Positions 39,655-40,119 of a stretch of 40,119 bases of DNA are shown here, piece by piece. The notes beneath the pieces were generated by a model. It saw nothing but the letters and a program-made list of their open reading frames with translations, did no database searches and was not told the origin of the DNA. A program made the translations under genes and the position numbers. Positions within the stretch are counted from its first letter, which is position 1; every line of letters begins with the position of its first letter. The stretch is taken from IMG/VR virus record IMGVR_UViG_3300044644_000432, positions 1-40,119 of that record; one strand, 5' to 3'. This DNA comes from a virus.

Positions 39655-39953
39655 AGGCTACAGTTATGTTTTTAATCAATAGAACTTTAGACAGTTCTAT
39701 TCATTCCCAAATTCCTTGGGATTTTGATACAGTAGATGCAGAGGAATACTTCAATTATTCAACACTGCTTGAAGGAGCAGATGCACGAATTAAGATTGGT
39801 GCAAACATTCAATATTCATGGAATGATGTTGAATGGAGTGGTGATAGGGTTGAATCCCTTGCATTAATCCTCGATTTAATCAACGAGGAAGATTACAAAT
39901 TATGTGTCTTATGTGAAGGGCACTTATTCCAGTCAGGATTACTGGTACTTTAA
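39651..39953 (+). CDS. Hypothetical early-region protein
   Basis: This 100-residue acidic protein is coupled to the preceding gene by an ATGA overlap at 39651-39654. It has a mixed alpha/beta look (MKATVMFLINRTLDSSIHSQ, DARIKIGANIQYSWNDVEWS, RVESLALILDLINEEDYKLC) and two Cys near the C-terminus (LCVLCEG) that do not form a full metal site. A strong terminator directly follows, making it the last gene of a three-gene unit. Function not recognised. Confidence 0.7.
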   Translation: MKATVMFLINRTLDSSIHSQIPWDFDTVDAEEYFNYSTLLEGADARIKIGANIQYSWNDVEWSGDRVESLALILDLINEEDYKLCVLCEGHLFQSGLLVL

Positions 39954-39958
39954 CAACA

Positions 39959-39984
39959 GGGATGTTCTTCGGAGCATCCCTTTT
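39959..39984 (+). terminator. Terminator with UUCG tetraloop closing the small-gene unit
   Basis: GGGATGTTC (39959-39967) pairs with GAGCATCCC (39972-39980), one G-T pair, around a C(TTCG)G tetraloop, followed by TTTTATTT. Confidence 0.9.
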
Positions 39985-40010
39985 ATTTGCATTCCAAGAG
40001 GAAATTTACA

Positions 40011-40119
40011 ATGAAAAAACTTAAAGCAATAAATAAATTAAATTCGTTCTGGGTAAGAGAGCGTCAAGATATTGGTGGTATTAAATACTTTAATTATGTG
40101 CATCCGGGAGCGGGAATTA
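40011..40119 (+). CDS. N-terminus of an unidentified protein, partial
   Basis: An ATG at 40011, preceded by AGAGGAAAT, opens a frame that stays open to the window end (36 codons: MKKLKAINKLNSFWVRERQD and on to NYVHPGAGI). It follows a terminator, so it may be read through or have its own promoter. Too short to identify. Confidence 0.55.
   Translation, partial: MKKLKAINKLNSFWVRERQDIGGIKYFNYVHPGAGI

Overview
This window is the late (structural) half of a tailed double-stranded DNA phage with a long non-contractile tail. The sequence is AT-rich, genes are tightly packed on the plus strand with many TAATG/ATGA overlaps, and the order is lysis, portal, minor head protein, scaffold, capsid, connector, tail tube, tail chaperones with a lambda-type frameshift, tape measure, tail tip, fibres. 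A GH24 lysozyme, a lambda-like GGGAAAG slippery site and a J-like tail tip protein suggest a Gram-negative host, but the host cannot be named from the sequence.

Layout. 1-660: tail end of a structural gene, a small frame-broken tail-type gene, a hairpin-rich leader and two small ORFs. 660-1302: lysozyme and a small conserved-looking protein. 1304-7556: DUF4055-type portal and a 1545-residue minor head protein. 7561-7913: a zinc-ribbon miniprotein and a Tad2-like (DUF2829) anti-Thoeris protein. 7914-8125: a non-coding control region with a 19-nt direct repeat. 8126-13864: scaffold, major capsid protein, connector and neck proteins, two paralogous tail tube proteins, the G/GT chaperone pair and an HK97 gp10-like protein, closed by a strong terminator. 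13920-25829: one tape measure gene of 3969 codons with an embedded peptidoglycan hydrolase-like domain. 25829-37068: distal tail, hub, J-like tip protein, S74-chaperoned fibre and a second structural protein. 37077-38464: a subtilisin-like protease and a holin-like protein, then a terminator. 38503-38958: a possible acetyltransferase. 38959-39160: a GC-rich island (about 60% GC by hand count). 39160-40119: a repeat-bearing control region and the first small genes of another operon.

The main discovery is the protein at 2919-7556. Its first 260 residues are a MuF/SPP1-gp7 type minor head domain, while its last ~1100 residues carry the full set of single-subunit (T7/N4) RNA polymerase motifs: a DxxxR element with R871, motif A with D1011, motif B with R1073-K1077-Y1085-G1086 at exactly the T7 spacing, and motif C with H1441-D1442. 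MuF-type proteins sit inside the capsid and can be ejected with DNA, so the fusion looks like a virion-packaged RNA polymerase, analogous to N4 vRNAP but built on a different carrier, that could transcribe the phage genome as it enters the cell.

Together the genes suggest a phage that carries enzymes into the cell or to its surface: a polymerase in the head, a wall hydrolase in the tape measure, a protease coded beside the fibres, and a Thoeris signal sponge coded immediately after the polymerase. Repeats shared by the two control regions (7916-8049 and 39162-39205) are candidates for phage-specific regulation, possibly by this polymerase.
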